Below, in pieces: positions 1 to 7,617 of a stretch of 16,569 nt of DNA (position 1 is its first letter; each line of letters starts with the position of its first letter). Both the position numbers and the translations under genes were made by a program. The notes below the pieces were generated by a model, which saw only the letters and a list, made by a program, of their open reading frames with translations, had not been told where the DNA came from and searched no databases. Source of the stretch: an uncultured Clostridia bacterium (GTDB lineage: Bacteria; Bacillota_A; Clostridia; Oscillospirales; Oscillospiraceae); assembly GCA_946408145.1 (NCBI GenBank), contig CAMJQX010000009.1, positions 1-16,569 on the forward strand, read 5' to 3'.

Positions 1-386
1 TACGCGTCACCAGGCCCGGCGGGACGATCATGGTCGCCTACTGTATGAACGAGCCGACCGTCGTCATGTACGTCTTCGGGCTCAACAGGCTGCGTGAGAT
101 CCAGGAAAAACACATGCTGACCGAGGACTGGCACTGCATCAGCGAGCCGAAGGATCTCTTCGAGCTCATACGCACGGAGGAGATCGCAGAGTTGGACAGC
201 GAGCTCCCTGTCCGACGCGTCAAGTTAGTCGCGGCCGACGGTGCGACCAACTATATGCGTGAGCTGATCGACGGCATGGATCAGGAGACCTTCGACAAGT
301 GGCTGGAATACCACTTCGCGATCTGCGAGCGGCAGGACCTGATCGGCGCCTCGCACCACACGCTGGACATCCTGCAGAAGCTTTAG
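1..386 (+). CDS. C-terminal part of a probable class I SAM-dependent methyltransferase (5' end outside window)
   Basis: The reading frame is open from the left edge (first whole codon at base 3) to a TAG at 384-386, so the gene is cut by the window and only about 127 residues are visible. The fragment begins TRPGGTIMVAY, which resembles the loop and strand (PGG followed by a hydrophobic run) after the SAM-binding core of Rossmann-fold methyltransferases. It ends with LIGASHHTLDILQK, an ending I associate with clostridial proteins annotated as class I SAM-dependent methyltransferases. The glycine-rich SAM motif I should lie upstream and cannot be seen, so substrate and activity are unknown. 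The ATG at 30 falls inside this conserved segment and has no ribosome binding site, so it is not taken as the start. The aldolase gene begins 22 bases downstream on the same strand, which suggests one transcript. The family call is inference from the C-terminal part only. Confidence 0.6.
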   Translation, partial: RVTRPGGTIMVAYCMNEPTVVMYVFGLNRLREIQEKHMLTEDWHCISEPKDLFELIRTEEIAELDSELPVRRVKLVAADGATNYMRELIDGMDQETFDKWLEYHFAICERQDLIGASHHTLDILQKL

Positions 387-395
387 GGAATAGAT

Positions 396-400
396 GGAGG
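396..400 (+). promoter_or_regulatory. Ribosome binding site that fixes the aldolase start at 409
   Basis: GGAGG lies 8 bases before the ATG at 409. An in-frame ATG at 394 overlaps this Shine-Dalgarno sequence and has no site of its own. The start at 409 is therefore preferred over the longer frame. Confidence 0.75.
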
Positions 401-408
401 AAAAGGAT

Positions 409-1173
409 ATGAACCATAGATCTTTCGGCACTTTTTTCGAGCTCGGCGGACGCGGGGCCATGGAGAGCCTGACGCGCACGGGGCTCGACTACGTGATCAT
501 CGACACCGAGCACGGCTGCTTTTCCGAGGAGACGACAGCGGATCTGATCCTCGCCGCGGAAAAGGGCGGCCTGCTCCCCTTCGTGCGCATCGGCGACATC
601 CGCCGTCCCTACGTTCTGCGCATGCTGGACATCGGGGCGCGCGGTCTGATCGTCCCGAACATCCGCACGCTCAAGCAGGTGCAGAAGCTGATCGACTGCT
701 GCAAGTTCCCGCCTCTCGGCCGCCGGGGCTACTGTCCCAACCGCACGAGCGGCTGGGGCGCGGACGAATGGAGCCGCGACGTTTTCGCCTATATGGACGA
801 ATGCAACCGCCGCGTCAAGCTGATCCCGCAGTGTGAGACCAGGGATGCGCTGGAGCAGATCGAGGAGATCGCGGCGCTGCCCGGCGTGGACGGGGTCTTC
901 GTCGGTCCCTGCGACCTGTCCATCGATCTCGGCATCCCTCTTGAATTTGACAATCCCCTGCTCCTGCATGCGGTCGAACGGATTTTGAAGGCCTGCAAAG
1001 AAAACGGGAAAGAATCCTATATTTTCGCGGGCAATATGACAGATGCCGTGAAATGGGCCGGGCTCGGTTTTGACAGCGTCACCTACAGTCTGGACGCCTC
1101 CGTCTTTATCCATGCCTACAGGGAGCTGACGGAGCGTTTTCACGCGCTGACGGAAGCCGAGGCAGAGACATGA
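409..1173 (+). CDS. HpcH/HpaI-family aldolase (2-keto-3-deoxy acid aldolase type)
   Basis: This 254-residue protein has the expected length for the HpcH/HpaI (phosphoenolpyruvate/pyruvate TIM-barrel) superfamily. Members are class II, metal-dependent aldolases that reversibly split 4-hydroxy-2-oxo acids into pyruvate and an aldehyde in the cytoplasm. Visible family signatures are IDTEHG (31-36, with the catalytic-type His35), FVRIGD (58-63, Arg60 for pyruvate carboxylate binding), QCET (141-144, Glu143) and FVGPCDLSIDLG (164-175, Asp169). Glu143 and Asp169 match the two metal ligands. GRRGY (104-108) is also typical. The start at 409 is set by GGAGG at 396-400. The gene follows the methyltransferase fragment by 22 bases and overlaps the L-serine dehydratase gene by 4 bases (ATGA at 1170-1173), so the two are probably translationally coupled. 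The true substrate cannot be read from the sequence. Citrate-lyase-like activity is an alternative within the superfamily but fits the motifs less well. Confidence 0.88.
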   Translation: MNHRSFGTFFELGGRGAMESLTRTGLDYVIIDTEHGCFSEETTADLILAAEKGGLLPFVRIGDIRRPYVLRMLDIGARGLIVPNIRTLKQVQKLIDCCKFPPLGRRGYCPNRTSGWGADEWSRDVFAYMDECNRRVKLIPQCETRDALEQIEEIAALPGVDGVFVGPCDLSIDLGIPLEFDNPLLLHAVERILKACKENGKESYIFAGNMTDAVKWAGLGFDSVTYSLDASVFIHAYRELTERFHALTEAEAET

Positions 1174-2369
1174 AAACGATCAAGAGCGTCTACAAGATCG
1201 GCAACGGGCCCTCCAGCTCCCACACGGTCGGCCCCTACCGCGCCGCCAGGTGGTTCAGAGCGCAGGCGCCCGACGCCGATCGCTTCCGCGTGACGCTGTT
1301 CGGCTCCCTCGCCTTTACGGGCGAAGGCCACGGGACGGGAAAAGCGATCCGCACCGCCCTGCCCGACGCCGAGATCCTCTTCAACAAAGAGGAACGGCTC
1401 CTCCCCCACCCCAACACCATGCTCTTTGAAGCCTTCCGCATCGGAGAGCGTATCCGCTGCGACCGGATCTTCAGCGTCGGCGGCGGATCTATCCGCGTCG
1501 AGGGCCTGCACTTTGACGAGGAGCGTGAGGTCTATCCGCAGAAGGACTTCACGGAGATCCTGAACGCCTGCCGGGCGCTGGATCTGAGCCTGATCGAGTT
1601 CATTGACCACATGGAGGGCGAGGGCCTGCGCGACGCGATGCGCAGCGCATGGCACGCGATGGAGGACTCCGTGCGCCGCGGCCTCGCCGCGGAGGGCATT
1701 TTGCCCGGCGGGCTCGGCGTAGCGCGCAAGGCAAAGCTCCTGTATGAAAAGCGCTGCTACAACGAGAGCGCGGACGTGACGATGAACCGCCTGATCGCGG
1801 CCTACGCCTACGCTGTCAGCGAAGAAAACGCGGATGAGCACATTGTCGTCACGGCGCCGACCTGCGGCAGCTGCGGCGTCCTGCCGGCAGTCATGTACCA
1901 CATGCGCTATGACCGGGGTTTTCCCGAGGAGGAGATCCTCGACGCGCTGGCCGTCGCCGCGATGATCGGCAATGTCATCCGCACCAACGCCAGCATTTCC
2001 GGCGCGGAATGCGGCTGCCAGGCGGAGATCGGCAGCGCCTGCTCGATGACGGCCGCGGCCCTCGCCTCGCTCTACGGGCTCAACAGCGAGCAGATCGAAT
2101 ACGCCGCGGAGATCGCCATGGAGCACAATCTCGGTCTGACCTGCGACCCGGTCAAGGGCCTTGTACAGATCCCCTGCATCGAGCGAAACGCCGTCGCCGC
2201 GATGCGCGCCATCAGCTCCGTGAACCTCTCCCGCTTTCTCTATACAACGCGCAAGATCTCCTTTGACGAGGTCGTGGCCACGATGTACCGCACAGGCAAG
2301 GACATGGACGAAAAATACCGCGAGACCTCACACGGCGGTCTTGCCCAGCTCTATGCCTCCGATCCTTGA
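1170..2369 (+). CDS. sdaA: Single-chain iron-sulfur L-serine dehydratase (L-serine ammonia-lyase)
   Basis: This 399-residue protein converts L-serine to pyruvate and ammonia using an oxygen-sensitive [4Fe-4S] cluster. The N-terminal beta-type domain carries the hallmark IGNGPSSSHTVGPYRAA (10-26), followed by TGEGHGTG (50-57) and SVGGGSI (102-108). The alpha-type catalytic domain follows from about residue 150, with TAPTCGSCGVLPA (228-240), NASISGAECGCQAEIGSACS (273-292), NLGLTCDPV (320-328) and QIPCIERN (333-340). Cysteines at 281/283, 291, 325 and 336 are the candidate cluster ligands. It is shorter than E. coli SdaA (about 454 residues), mainly through a compact beta domain. The C-terminus reads RETSHGGLAQLYASDP and lacks the near-terminal cysteine seen in several relatives. 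The ATG has GAGG 7 bases upstream and overlaps the aldolase stop. Both neighbouring enzymes yield pyruvate, so a small catabolic unit is plausible. The serine dehydratase call itself is secure. Confidence 0.95.
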   Translation: MKTIKSVYKIGNGPSSSHTVGPYRAARWFRAQAPDADRFRVTLFGSLAFTGEGHGTGKAIRTALPDAEILFNKEERLLPHPNTMLFEAFRIGERIRCDRIFSVGGGSIRVEGLHFDEEREVYPQKDFTEILNACRALDLSLIEFIDHMEGEGLRDAMRSAWHAMEDSVRRGLAAEGILPGGLGVARKAKLLYEKRCYNESADVTMNRLIAAYAYAVSEENADEHIVVTAPTCGSCGVLPAVMYHMRYDRGFPEEEILDALAVAAMIGNVIRTNASISGAECGCQAEIGSACSMTAAALASLYGLNSEQIEYAAEIAMEHNLGLTCDPVKGLVQIPCIERNAVAAMRAISSVNLSRFLYTTRKISFDEVVATMYRTGKDMDEKYRETSHGGLAQLYASDP

Positions 2370-2395
2370 GCGTCCCTCCCGAAAACAGAACAGAA

Positions 2396-2433
2396 AACCG
2401 GGGTGTAATGCTTGAAAGCATTACACCCCGGTT
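2396..2433 (-). terminator. Strong hairpin terminator between convergent operons
   Basis: There is a perfect 16-bp stem: AACCGGGGTGTAATGC at 2396-2411, loop TTGAAA at 2412-2417, and the complementary arm at 2418-2433. Read on the - strand, the hairpin is followed by a T-rich tail (TTTCTGTTCTGTTTTC). It therefore best terminates the peptide transporter operon, whose last stop is 33 bases away. It also lies 26 bases after the sdaA stop and may act in both directions, though the + strand tail is poor in T. Confidence 0.85.
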
Positions 2434-2465
2434 CCGTTTACAGGGTCTTGTCAGCCGATTTTGGA

Positions 2466-4145
2466 TCAGGCCTTGGTGGCGTACCAGAAGAAGAAGTAGC
2501 CCATGCCGGTGTAGCCGACGTTGGTGATACCGTTCATGCAGTACATGTTGGTGTAGTAGTAGATCGGGCAGACGGGGAAGCCGCCTTCGCCGAACAGAAC
2601 CTCTTCCGCCTCGTACAGCAGAGCGTCGCGCTCGGGGCCGGCCAGAGAGGCCTTGGCGGTCGCGATGTCGTTGTCGAAGGTCTCATCGGAGTACAGGCCG
2701 TAGTTGTAGGAGTTGCCGGTGACCATCAGCTCGAGGTAGGTGACGGGGTCGTTGTAGTCGGCGATCCAGCCGAGACGGGCAACGCCGAAGTTGTGCTCGC
2801 CCAGACCGTTGGTGTAGGTCGCCCACTCCTGGTTCTCCAGGGTGATGTTCAGGCCGAGAACGGTCTCCCAGTCGGAGCCGCAGGCCTCGGCGATCTTCTT
2901 GTGGGACTCGGAGGTGTTGAAGTTGTAGACGACGGTGGTGTTGGGATCCCAGGTGCCTTCGTCAACGGCGGCCTGGTAGAGCTCCTGGGCGAGTTCGCAC
3001 TTGCCGGCGTAGGTGCTCAGATCCGCATCGGGGTACATGCTCTGCAGGGTGTTGTAGATAGCGCCAAGCTCGGAGACGCCGAAGGCAAAGTTGGTGCCGG
3101 TGGAGTCAAGGATGCCGGAGGCGACAAAGCCGGTAGCGGGGACCTGACCTCCCTGGGTGACGTTCTCGACGATGTTGTCACGGTCGACAGAGAGGACCAT
3201 GGCCGCGCGGACACGCCAATCGGTGATCTTGGAGCAGTTCAGGTACAGGTAGTAGGTGCCGACGTAGGGGTTGATGAAGCAGTCGCCGGACTCCTGCAGG
3301 GAAGCGATCAGATCGCTCGGGAAGCTCTCGATGAAGCTATACTCGCCGGACTGGTAGGCGGAGAGAATGGCGGTCTCGCTGTCGCTCAGCCACCACACGA
3401 TGGCGTCGGGGCCGAGGTTGGCGGCGTCATAGTAGTACTCGTTGGGCTCCATGCGGATGTAGCTGTCGTGGACCCACTCGACGATCTTATAGGGGCCGTT
3501 GACCACGATGTTGGCGGGGTCGGTCCAGTTGTCGCTGCCCTCAACGACGTCCTGACGCAGAGGCATCAGAGAGGCGAAGGCGCACATCTCGAGGAAGTAG
3601 GCGCAGGGGGCTTCCAGGGTGATCTCCAGAGTCTTGTCGTCCAGAGCCTTGATGCCCAGCTCGCTCTTGTCCTTCTCACCGGCCTGGATCGCGGCGGCGT
3701 TCAGGACGATGTTGTCCAGGAAGTAGCCGTAGTCGGAAGCGGTGGCAGGGTCGACCAGGCGCTGCCAGCTGAACACAAAGTCGTTGGCGGTGACAGGCTG
3801 ACCGTCAGACCAGAAGATGTCGTCGCGCAGGGTGAAGGTGTAGACGCACAGGTCGTCGGAGACCTCGTAGGACGCGGCCTGGCCGAGGACGATCTCGGTG
3901 TTGTGCATGTTCGGGTCGTCAGCGGGCAGTTCGTCGACCATCTGATACTTCATCAGGTTCTCGAACTGGTGCTGGGTGTAGGTAGAGCCGTCGACCGAGC
4001 TGATCAGGCTGGGGTCGATCGTCTCAGGCTCGGACGCGATGCAGGCGTTCAGGACGAACTCGTCGTCAGCGAAGGCGACGGTGCCCATGCCGGCAATGGC
4101 GAAGACCATGCACAGAGCAAGCAGCATTGCAAGTGTTTTCTTCAT
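2466..4145 (-). CDS. oppA: Peptide ABC transporter substrate-binding protein (SBP family 5, OppA/DppA type)
   Basis: This 559-residue exported solute-binding protein captures oligopeptides or dipeptides outside the membrane and delivers them to the OppBC channel. The start at 4145 is chosen because AGGAGGA (4151-4157) lies 5 bases upstream. Residues 1-26 form a Sec signal peptide: a KK n-region, a hydrophobic core, and likely cleavage after AFA at 24-26. Family 5 features follow: ASEPETIDPSL (37-47), VSDDLCVYTFTLRDDIFWSD (95-114), GQPVTANDFVFSW (115-127), VVNGPYK (214-220) and RVRAAMVLSVDRDNI (311-325). Length matches the usual 520-600 residues. Oddly, there is no L-x-x-C lipobox at the cleavage region. 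The only cysteine in the signal peptide (Cys12) sits inside the hydrophobic core, so lipid anchoring is doubtful. The gene is last in the operon, 59 bases after oppF, with a small hairpin in the gap. Peptide specificity is not readable. Confidence 0.93.
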   Translation of the reverse strand: MKKTLAMLLALCMVFAIAGMGTVAFADDEFVLNACIASEPETIDPSLISSVDGSTYTQHQFENLMKYQMVDELPADDPNMHNTEIVLGQAASYEVSDDLCVYTFTLRDDIFWSDGQPVTANDFVFSWQRLVDPATASDYGYFLDNIVLNAAAIQAGEKDKSELGIKALDDKTLEITLEAPCAYFLEMCAFASLMPLRQDVVEGSDNWTDPANIVVNGPYKIVEWVHDSYIRMEPNEYYYDAANLGPDAIVWWLSDSETAILSAYQSGEYSFIESFPSDLIASLQESGDCFINPYVGTYYLYLNCSKITDWRVRAAMVLSVDRDNIVENVTQGGQVPATGFVASGILDSTGTNFAFGVSELGAIYNTLQSMYPDADLSTYAGKCELAQELYQAAVDEGTWDPNTTVVYNFNTSESHKKIAEACGSDWETVLGLNITLENQEWATYTNGLGEHNFGVARLGWIADYNDPVTYLELMVTGNSYNYGLYSDETFDNDIATAKASLAGPERDALLYEAEEVLFGEGGFPVCPIYYYTNMYCMNGITNVGYTGMGYFFFWYATKA

Positions 4146-4150
4146 TGTTA

Positions 4151-4157
4151 TCCTCCT
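4151..4157 (-). promoter_or_regulatory. Near-perfect ribosome binding site of the binding-protein gene
   Basis: On the - strand AGGAGGA is followed by 5 bases and then the ATG at 4145. This fixes the start 18 codons inside the longest open frame and exposes a normal signal peptide at the N-terminus. Confidence 0.85.
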
Positions 4158-4174
4158 AAAATTGTATTGTATAA

Positions 4175-4190
4175 AGCTCCGTTCGGAGCT
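4175..4190 (-). promoter_or_regulatory. Intercistronic hairpin between oppF and the binding-protein gene
   Basis: The self-complementary sequence AGCTCCGTTCGGAGCT gives a 6-bp stem with a 4-base loop (or 7 bp with 2 bases). On the - strand it is followed by TTTATACAAT, which is not a clean T-run. It lies 14 bases after the oppF stop and 17 bases before the ribosome binding site of the next gene. A weak terminator or an mRNA processing/stability element that adjusts expression of the binding protein are both possible. The role is inferred only from position. Confidence 0.45.
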
Positions 4191-4204
4191 GAATACCAAA
4201 GGGA

Positions 4205-5224
4205 TCAGCCGTCGAGCAGATGGCAGGCGGCAAAGTGCCCGGGACTCTGCTCCTTCAGCTGCGGCTGCTCCTGAGAGCAGCGCTCACAGGCGTACGGGCA
4301 GCGGGTGTGGAAACGGCAGCCGCTGGGCGGATCGAGCGGACTGGGAATATCGCCCTCGAGCAGGATACGCTGGCGTGCGCGGCTCTTGACCGGATCCGGC
4401 AGCGGGACGGCGGAGAGCAGGGTCTGCGTATAGGGGTGGATCGGGTGGCTGCACAGCTCGAAGCTGTCGGCGAGCTCAACCATCTGGCCGAGATACATGA
4501 CGCCGATGCGGTTAGAGATATGCCGAACGACGCTGATATCGTGCGCGATGAACAGATAGGTCAGGTGCTTTTCCGCCTGCAGGTCTTCAAGCATGTTCAC
4601 GACCTGCGACTGGATCGACACATCCAGCGCGGAGATCGGCTCGTCGCAGACGATGAATTCGGGATCTACCGCGAGCGCTCGCGCAATGCCGATGCGCTGC
4701 TGCTGACCGCCGGAGAACTCATGCGGGAAGCGGTTGGCGTGCTCCGTGTTCAAGCCGACCTCGTCGAGAAGCGTGTTGATCCGTTCGCGGCGGGCGTCTT
4801 TTTCCTGGCAGAGCTTGTGGATGTCGAGCGCCTCGCCGACGATCTCGCCGACGGTCATGCGCGGGTCGAGAGACGCGGAGGGGTCCTGGAAAATGATCTG
4901 CATTTTGCGGCGGTAAGGGAGCATGTCCACCGCGATCTTCTTCTCGCTGTCATAGATCGGCGTACCGTCGTAGACGATCCGGCCGCTCGTCGGCTCATAG
5001 AGGCGGATGATGGTGCGGCCGAGCGTGGTCTTGCCGCAGCCGGATTCGCCCACCAGACCGAGGGTCTCCCCGCGGTAGATCGAGAAGGATACCGATTCGA
5101 CCGCCTGCACGTACTTCTTCTGGAACAGCCCTGTCTTCACGGGGAAATACTTGCGCAGATTATCGATCTCCAAAAGGACTCTGCGCTCCTGCGCGTCGAT
5201 CTGCGGATGGATTTGCTCAGGCAT
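4205..5224 (-). CDS. oppF: Oligopeptide ABC transporter ATP-binding protein OppF/DppF
   Basis: This 339-residue cytoplasmic ATPase pairs with OppD to power peptide import. It has Walker A GESGCGKT (59-66), Q-loop [11 protein letters not shown] (111-121), the ABC signature SGGQQQR (171-177), Walker B FIVCDEP (190-196), the D-loop SALD (198-201) and the switch His228 in IAHD. The C-terminal extension typical of peptide transporters (oligo_HPY) starts near HPYTQTLL (263-270). It contains a cysteine cluster at 303, 309, 313, 316 and 334, and in some structurally studied relatives this region binds an iron-sulfur cluster. The ATG at 5224 is preceded by AGGAGGGG. It overlaps the oppD stop by 8 bases, so translation is probably coupled. 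The QQQR signature and GCGKT P-loop favour OppF over OppD. Length is normal and all ATPase motifs are intact. Confidence 0.95.
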   Translation of the reverse strand: MPEQIHPQIDAQERRVLLEIDNLRKYFPVKTGLFQKKYVQAVESVSFSIYRGETLGLVGESGCGKTTLGRTIIRLYEPTSGRIVYDGTPIYDSEKKIAVDMLPYRRKMQIIFQDPSASLDPRMTVGEIVGEALDIHKLCQEKDARRERINTLLDEVGLNTEHANRFPHEFSGGQQQRIGIARALAVDPEFIVCDEPISALDVSIQSQVVNMLEDLQAEKHLTYLFIAHDISVVRHISNRIGVMYLGQMVELADSFELCSHPIHPYTQTLLSAVPLPDPVKSRARQRILLEGDIPSPLDPPSGCRFHTRCPYACERCSQEQPQLKEQSPGHFAACHLLDG

Positions 5225-6230
5225 CGGAGCTCCCCTCCTTTCCGACGGCCTCTTTCAGATGGAGCCAGCAGGCGGAGATGTGCCCCTCGCCGACCTCGGT
5301 AAACGGGGGCTTCTCGCGCAGACAGATCTTCATGCAGTTCTTGCAGCGCGGGCCGAAGTTGCAGCCCTTGGGAGGATTGAGAAGATCGATCGGCGTGCCT
5401 TCGATGGGGATCAGGCGCTCCCGCTCGTCCTCGTCGAGGCGCGGGGTCGAGGCCAGCAGGCCCCTGGTATAGGGGTGCTGCGGGTTGTAGAAAATATCGT
5501 TGACGGGTCCCTGCTCCACGATATGTCCGGCGTACATGACCGAGACGCGATCGCAGATCTCCGCGACGACGCCGAGGTTGTGCGTGATGAAGATGATGGA
5601 GGTGTTCTCTTTTTTCTGCAGGCTCTTCATCAGCTCCAGGATCTGGGCCTGGATGGTCACGTCGAGCGCGGTGGTGGGTTCATCCGCGATCAGAAGCTTC
5701 GGCTCGCAGATGAGCGCCATCGCGATCATCGCGCGCTGACGCATGCCGCCGGAAAACTCATGCGGATACTGGTCGATGCGCTTGTCGGCGTTGTTGATGC
5801 CGACGAGCTCGAGCATCTCGATCGCGCGCTTGCGCGCCTCGGCCTTCGAGGCGGCCTTGTTGTGGCACAGCAGCGCCTCCATCAGCTGGTTGCCGATGGT
5901 GTAGACGGGGTTGAGGCAGGTCATGGGATTCTGGAAGATCATGCTGATTTTGTTGCCGCGAAACTGCCGCATCTGCTCGTCGGTGAAGGCCAAAACGTCC
6001 TCGCCCTCAAAGCGGATGGAGCCGCCGATGACCTTGCCGGGGCTCTGCAGGAGGCCGATGATGGAATAGGCCTCGACGCTCTTGCCGGAGCCCGACTCGC
6101 CCACGATGCCCATGACCTCGTTGTAGCCGAGACTGTAGGAGATGCCGTTGACGGCCTTGACCTCACCGGCCGGCGTAAAGAAGGAGACCTTGAGGTCTTT
6201 TACCTCAAGAAGCGTTTTGTTTTCATCCAT
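5217..6230 (-). CDS. oppD: Oligopeptide ABC transporter ATP-binding protein OppD/DppD
   Basis: This 337-residue cytoplasmic ATPase is the second nucleotide-binding subunit of the peptide importer. Motifs are Walker A GESGSGKS (44-51), Q-loop [12 protein letters not shown] (97-108), the signature SGGMRQR (160-166), Walker B LLIADEP (179-185), the D-loop TALD (187-190) and the switch His217 in ITHN. SGGMRQR and GESGSGKS are the usual OppD-type variants. The oligo_HPY extension starts at HPYTRGLL (252-259) and carries cysteines at 290, 296, 299, 303 and 321, again like the cluster-binding region of relatives. The start has AGGAGGGAGGA just upstream. The gene lies 16 bases after the oppC stop and overlaps the oppF start by 8 bases. 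Nothing looks degraded. Confidence 0.95.
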   Translation of the reverse strand: MDENKTLLEVKDLKVSFFTPAGEVKAVNGISYSLGYNEVMGIVGESGSGKSVEAYSIIGLLQSPGKVIGGSIRFEGEDVLAFTDEQMRQFRGNKISMIFQNPMTCLNPVYTIGNQLMEALLCHNKAASKAEARKRAIEMLELVGINNADKRIDQYPHEFSGGMRQRAMIAMALICEPKLLIADEPTTALDVTIQAQILELMKSLQKKENTSIIFITHNLGVVAEICDRVSVMYAGHIVEQGPVNDIFYNPQHPYTRGLLASTPRLDEDERERLIPIEGTPIDLLNPPKGCNFGPRCKNCMKICLREKPPFTEVGEGHISACWLHLKEAVGKEGSSDA

Positions 6231-6246
6231 GTCGCGTCCTCCCTCC

Positions 6247-7614
6247 TTACTTCTTCAGGCGCGGATCGAGCGCGTCGCGCAGGCCGTCGCCGATCAGATT
6301 GAGCGTCAGGACCACAACGGTCAGGATGATGCCCGGAAAAACAAGGCGGTACGGATAGATCGAAATCGTCTCCAGCGCGTCGGAGCAGAGAGAGCCGAGG
6401 CTCGCCATCGGAGCCGAAACGCCCAGGCCGAGGAAGGACAGGAAGGATTCCAGGAAGATGGCGCTTGGGATCTGCAGACAGGTCGTGATGACCAGCTGAC
6501 CGACGCAGTTCGGCAGAAGGTGGCGGCGGATGATGCGTCCGTTGGACGCGCCGAGCGCCGTCGCCGCGGTGACGTACTCCTGCTTTTTCAGCTGCAGCAC
6601 CTGGCCGCGCACGATGCGGGCCATCGTCACCCAGTAGAGCAGGGCGAAGGTAATGAAGATGCTCACGATGCCGGAGCCGAGATCGCCCATGGCCTTGGCA
6701 AAGGCCGTCTGACTCGAATCGAACCAGGCCTGCAGGGGATCCTTCAGCACGACCTGCAGCAGCAGGACGATCAGCACCTCGGGGATCGAGTAGATCAGCT
6801 CGACGATACGCATCATGACGAAGTCGACCGCGCCGCCGGAAAGGCCGGACACAGCGCCGTAGATCGAGCCGATGACGAGCACGATCAGGGCGGCGACGAT
6901 GCCGATGATGATGGACACGCGCGTTCCGTACATCGTGCGGGACATGATGTCACGTCCGGCAGAATCCGTCCCGAACACGTGCGGGAAGACACTGTTGACC
7001 AGCTTGATCTCGTTTGCGCCTTCGGCTGGCGTGTCAGTGTATTCGATCGGGCTGTGATCGGTGACCTCGCCGTCCTTGATCGCCGATTCCTTGACGACGT
7101 ACAAAACGTCCTCCGAATCGAGATCCAGGATCAGCACGCTCTTCTCGATCGCCTTCTCCAGCTTGAAGGCATAGGTCTGGCCCTTATACTTGATGAAATA
7201 ATCACCCTTTTTGAGCGCCGTCATGCTGCCCGGCTGGAGCGCGGTGGCGTAGAAGCCGTCGTACTTGCCGGCGATGCTGCTGCGAATCAGCTCTTCGCCC
7301 TTGGAGTACTCAAAGGGCGCCAGCTTCTGGGAGGAGCGGTACTGCGAGCCGTAGCTGTACGGGATCAGCAGCGGGCCGAGGAAAGCGAACAGCAGGCAGA
7401 TAAAGAAGATGGCGAGCGCGACCATGGATACGGTGTTGGCGCGGAAACGGCGCCACGCGTCACGCCAGTAGGAAATGCTCTTGTGGGTCTCGACCATAGC
7501 GGCCTTTTCGTTCTCGGCCGCGGGCTCGAAGTCCTCAGCATCGAGCTGAAGCAGATCGGGGATCTTGTCGGGATCGACCTGAAAGGGGCTGAGCTTGGCA
7601 AACTTTCCGTCCAT
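6247..7614 (-). CDS. oppC: Oligopeptide ABC transporter permease OppC, enlarged form
   Basis: This 455-residue inner permease subunit forms the peptide channel together with OppB. After a hydrophilic cytoplasmic tail (1-55) comes TM1 (about 61-83). The family mark HVFGTDSAGRDIMSR (212-226) precedes the transport domain, with further TM segments at about 233-256, 265-290, 315-337, 376-398 and 424-444. The EAA loop that contacts the ATPases is EYVTAATALGASNGRIIRRH (346-365). OppC proteins are normally about 300 residues. The excess is an insertion at about 88-210, between TM1 and the GTD motif and predicted outside the membrane. A smaller hydrophilic stretch (DPLQAWFDSSQTAFAKAMGD, 292-311) also looks longer than usual. 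The ATG at 7614 has AAGGAGG inside the end of oppB, three bases separate the two genes, and 16 bases separate oppC from oppD. The insertion is not recognised as a known domain. Confidence 0.93.
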   Translation of the reverse strand: MDGKFAKLSPFQVDPDKIPDLLQLDAEDFEPAAENEKAAMVETHKSISYWRDAWRRFRANTVSMVALAIFFICLLFAFLGPLLIPYSYGSQYRSSQKLAPFEYSKGEELIRSSIAGKYDGFYATALQPGSMTALKKGDYFIKYKGQTYAFKLEKAIEKSVLILDLDSEDVLYVVKESAIKDGEVTDHSPIEYTDTPAEGANEIKLVNSVFPHVFGTDSAGRDIMSRTMYGTRVSIIIGIVAALIVLVIGSIYGAVSGLSGGAVDFVMMRIVELIYSIPEVLIVLLLQVVLKDPLQAWFDSSQTAFAKAMGDLGSGIVSIFITFALLYWVTMARIVRGQVLQLKKQEYVTAATALGASNGRIIRRHLLPNCVGQLVITTCLQIPSAIFLESFLSFLGLGVSAPMASLGSLCSDALETISIYPYRLVFPGIILTVVVLTLNLIGDGLRDALDPRLKK

Positions 7615-7617
7615 CTC

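Noticed and set aside
220..1143. A 307-codon - strand frame opposite the methyltransferase and aldolase genes, and a 328-codon frame opposite sdaA (1140-2126)
   Set aside because: Both lie opposite genes with clear family motifs. Their products are Ala/Arg/Asp/His-rich with no domain signal, as expected from the complement of GC-rich codons.
4146..4204. Possible separate promoter for the binding-protein gene (TATACAAT in the gap)
   Set aside because: No -35-like hexamer sits 16-18 bases upstream. The nearest TTGGTA is 20 or more bases away with the hairpin between.
2412..4274. A + strand open frame of 620 codons opposite the peptide-binding protein gene, with similar long frames opposite oppF, oppD and oppC (4220-5302, 5151-6302, 6142-8052)
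   Set aside because: The - strand proteins have full family motifs, signal peptide and ribosome binding sites. The + strand products are Val/Gly/Asp- or Arg-rich with no motif or start signal. Long antisense frames are expected where third positions are GC-rich.
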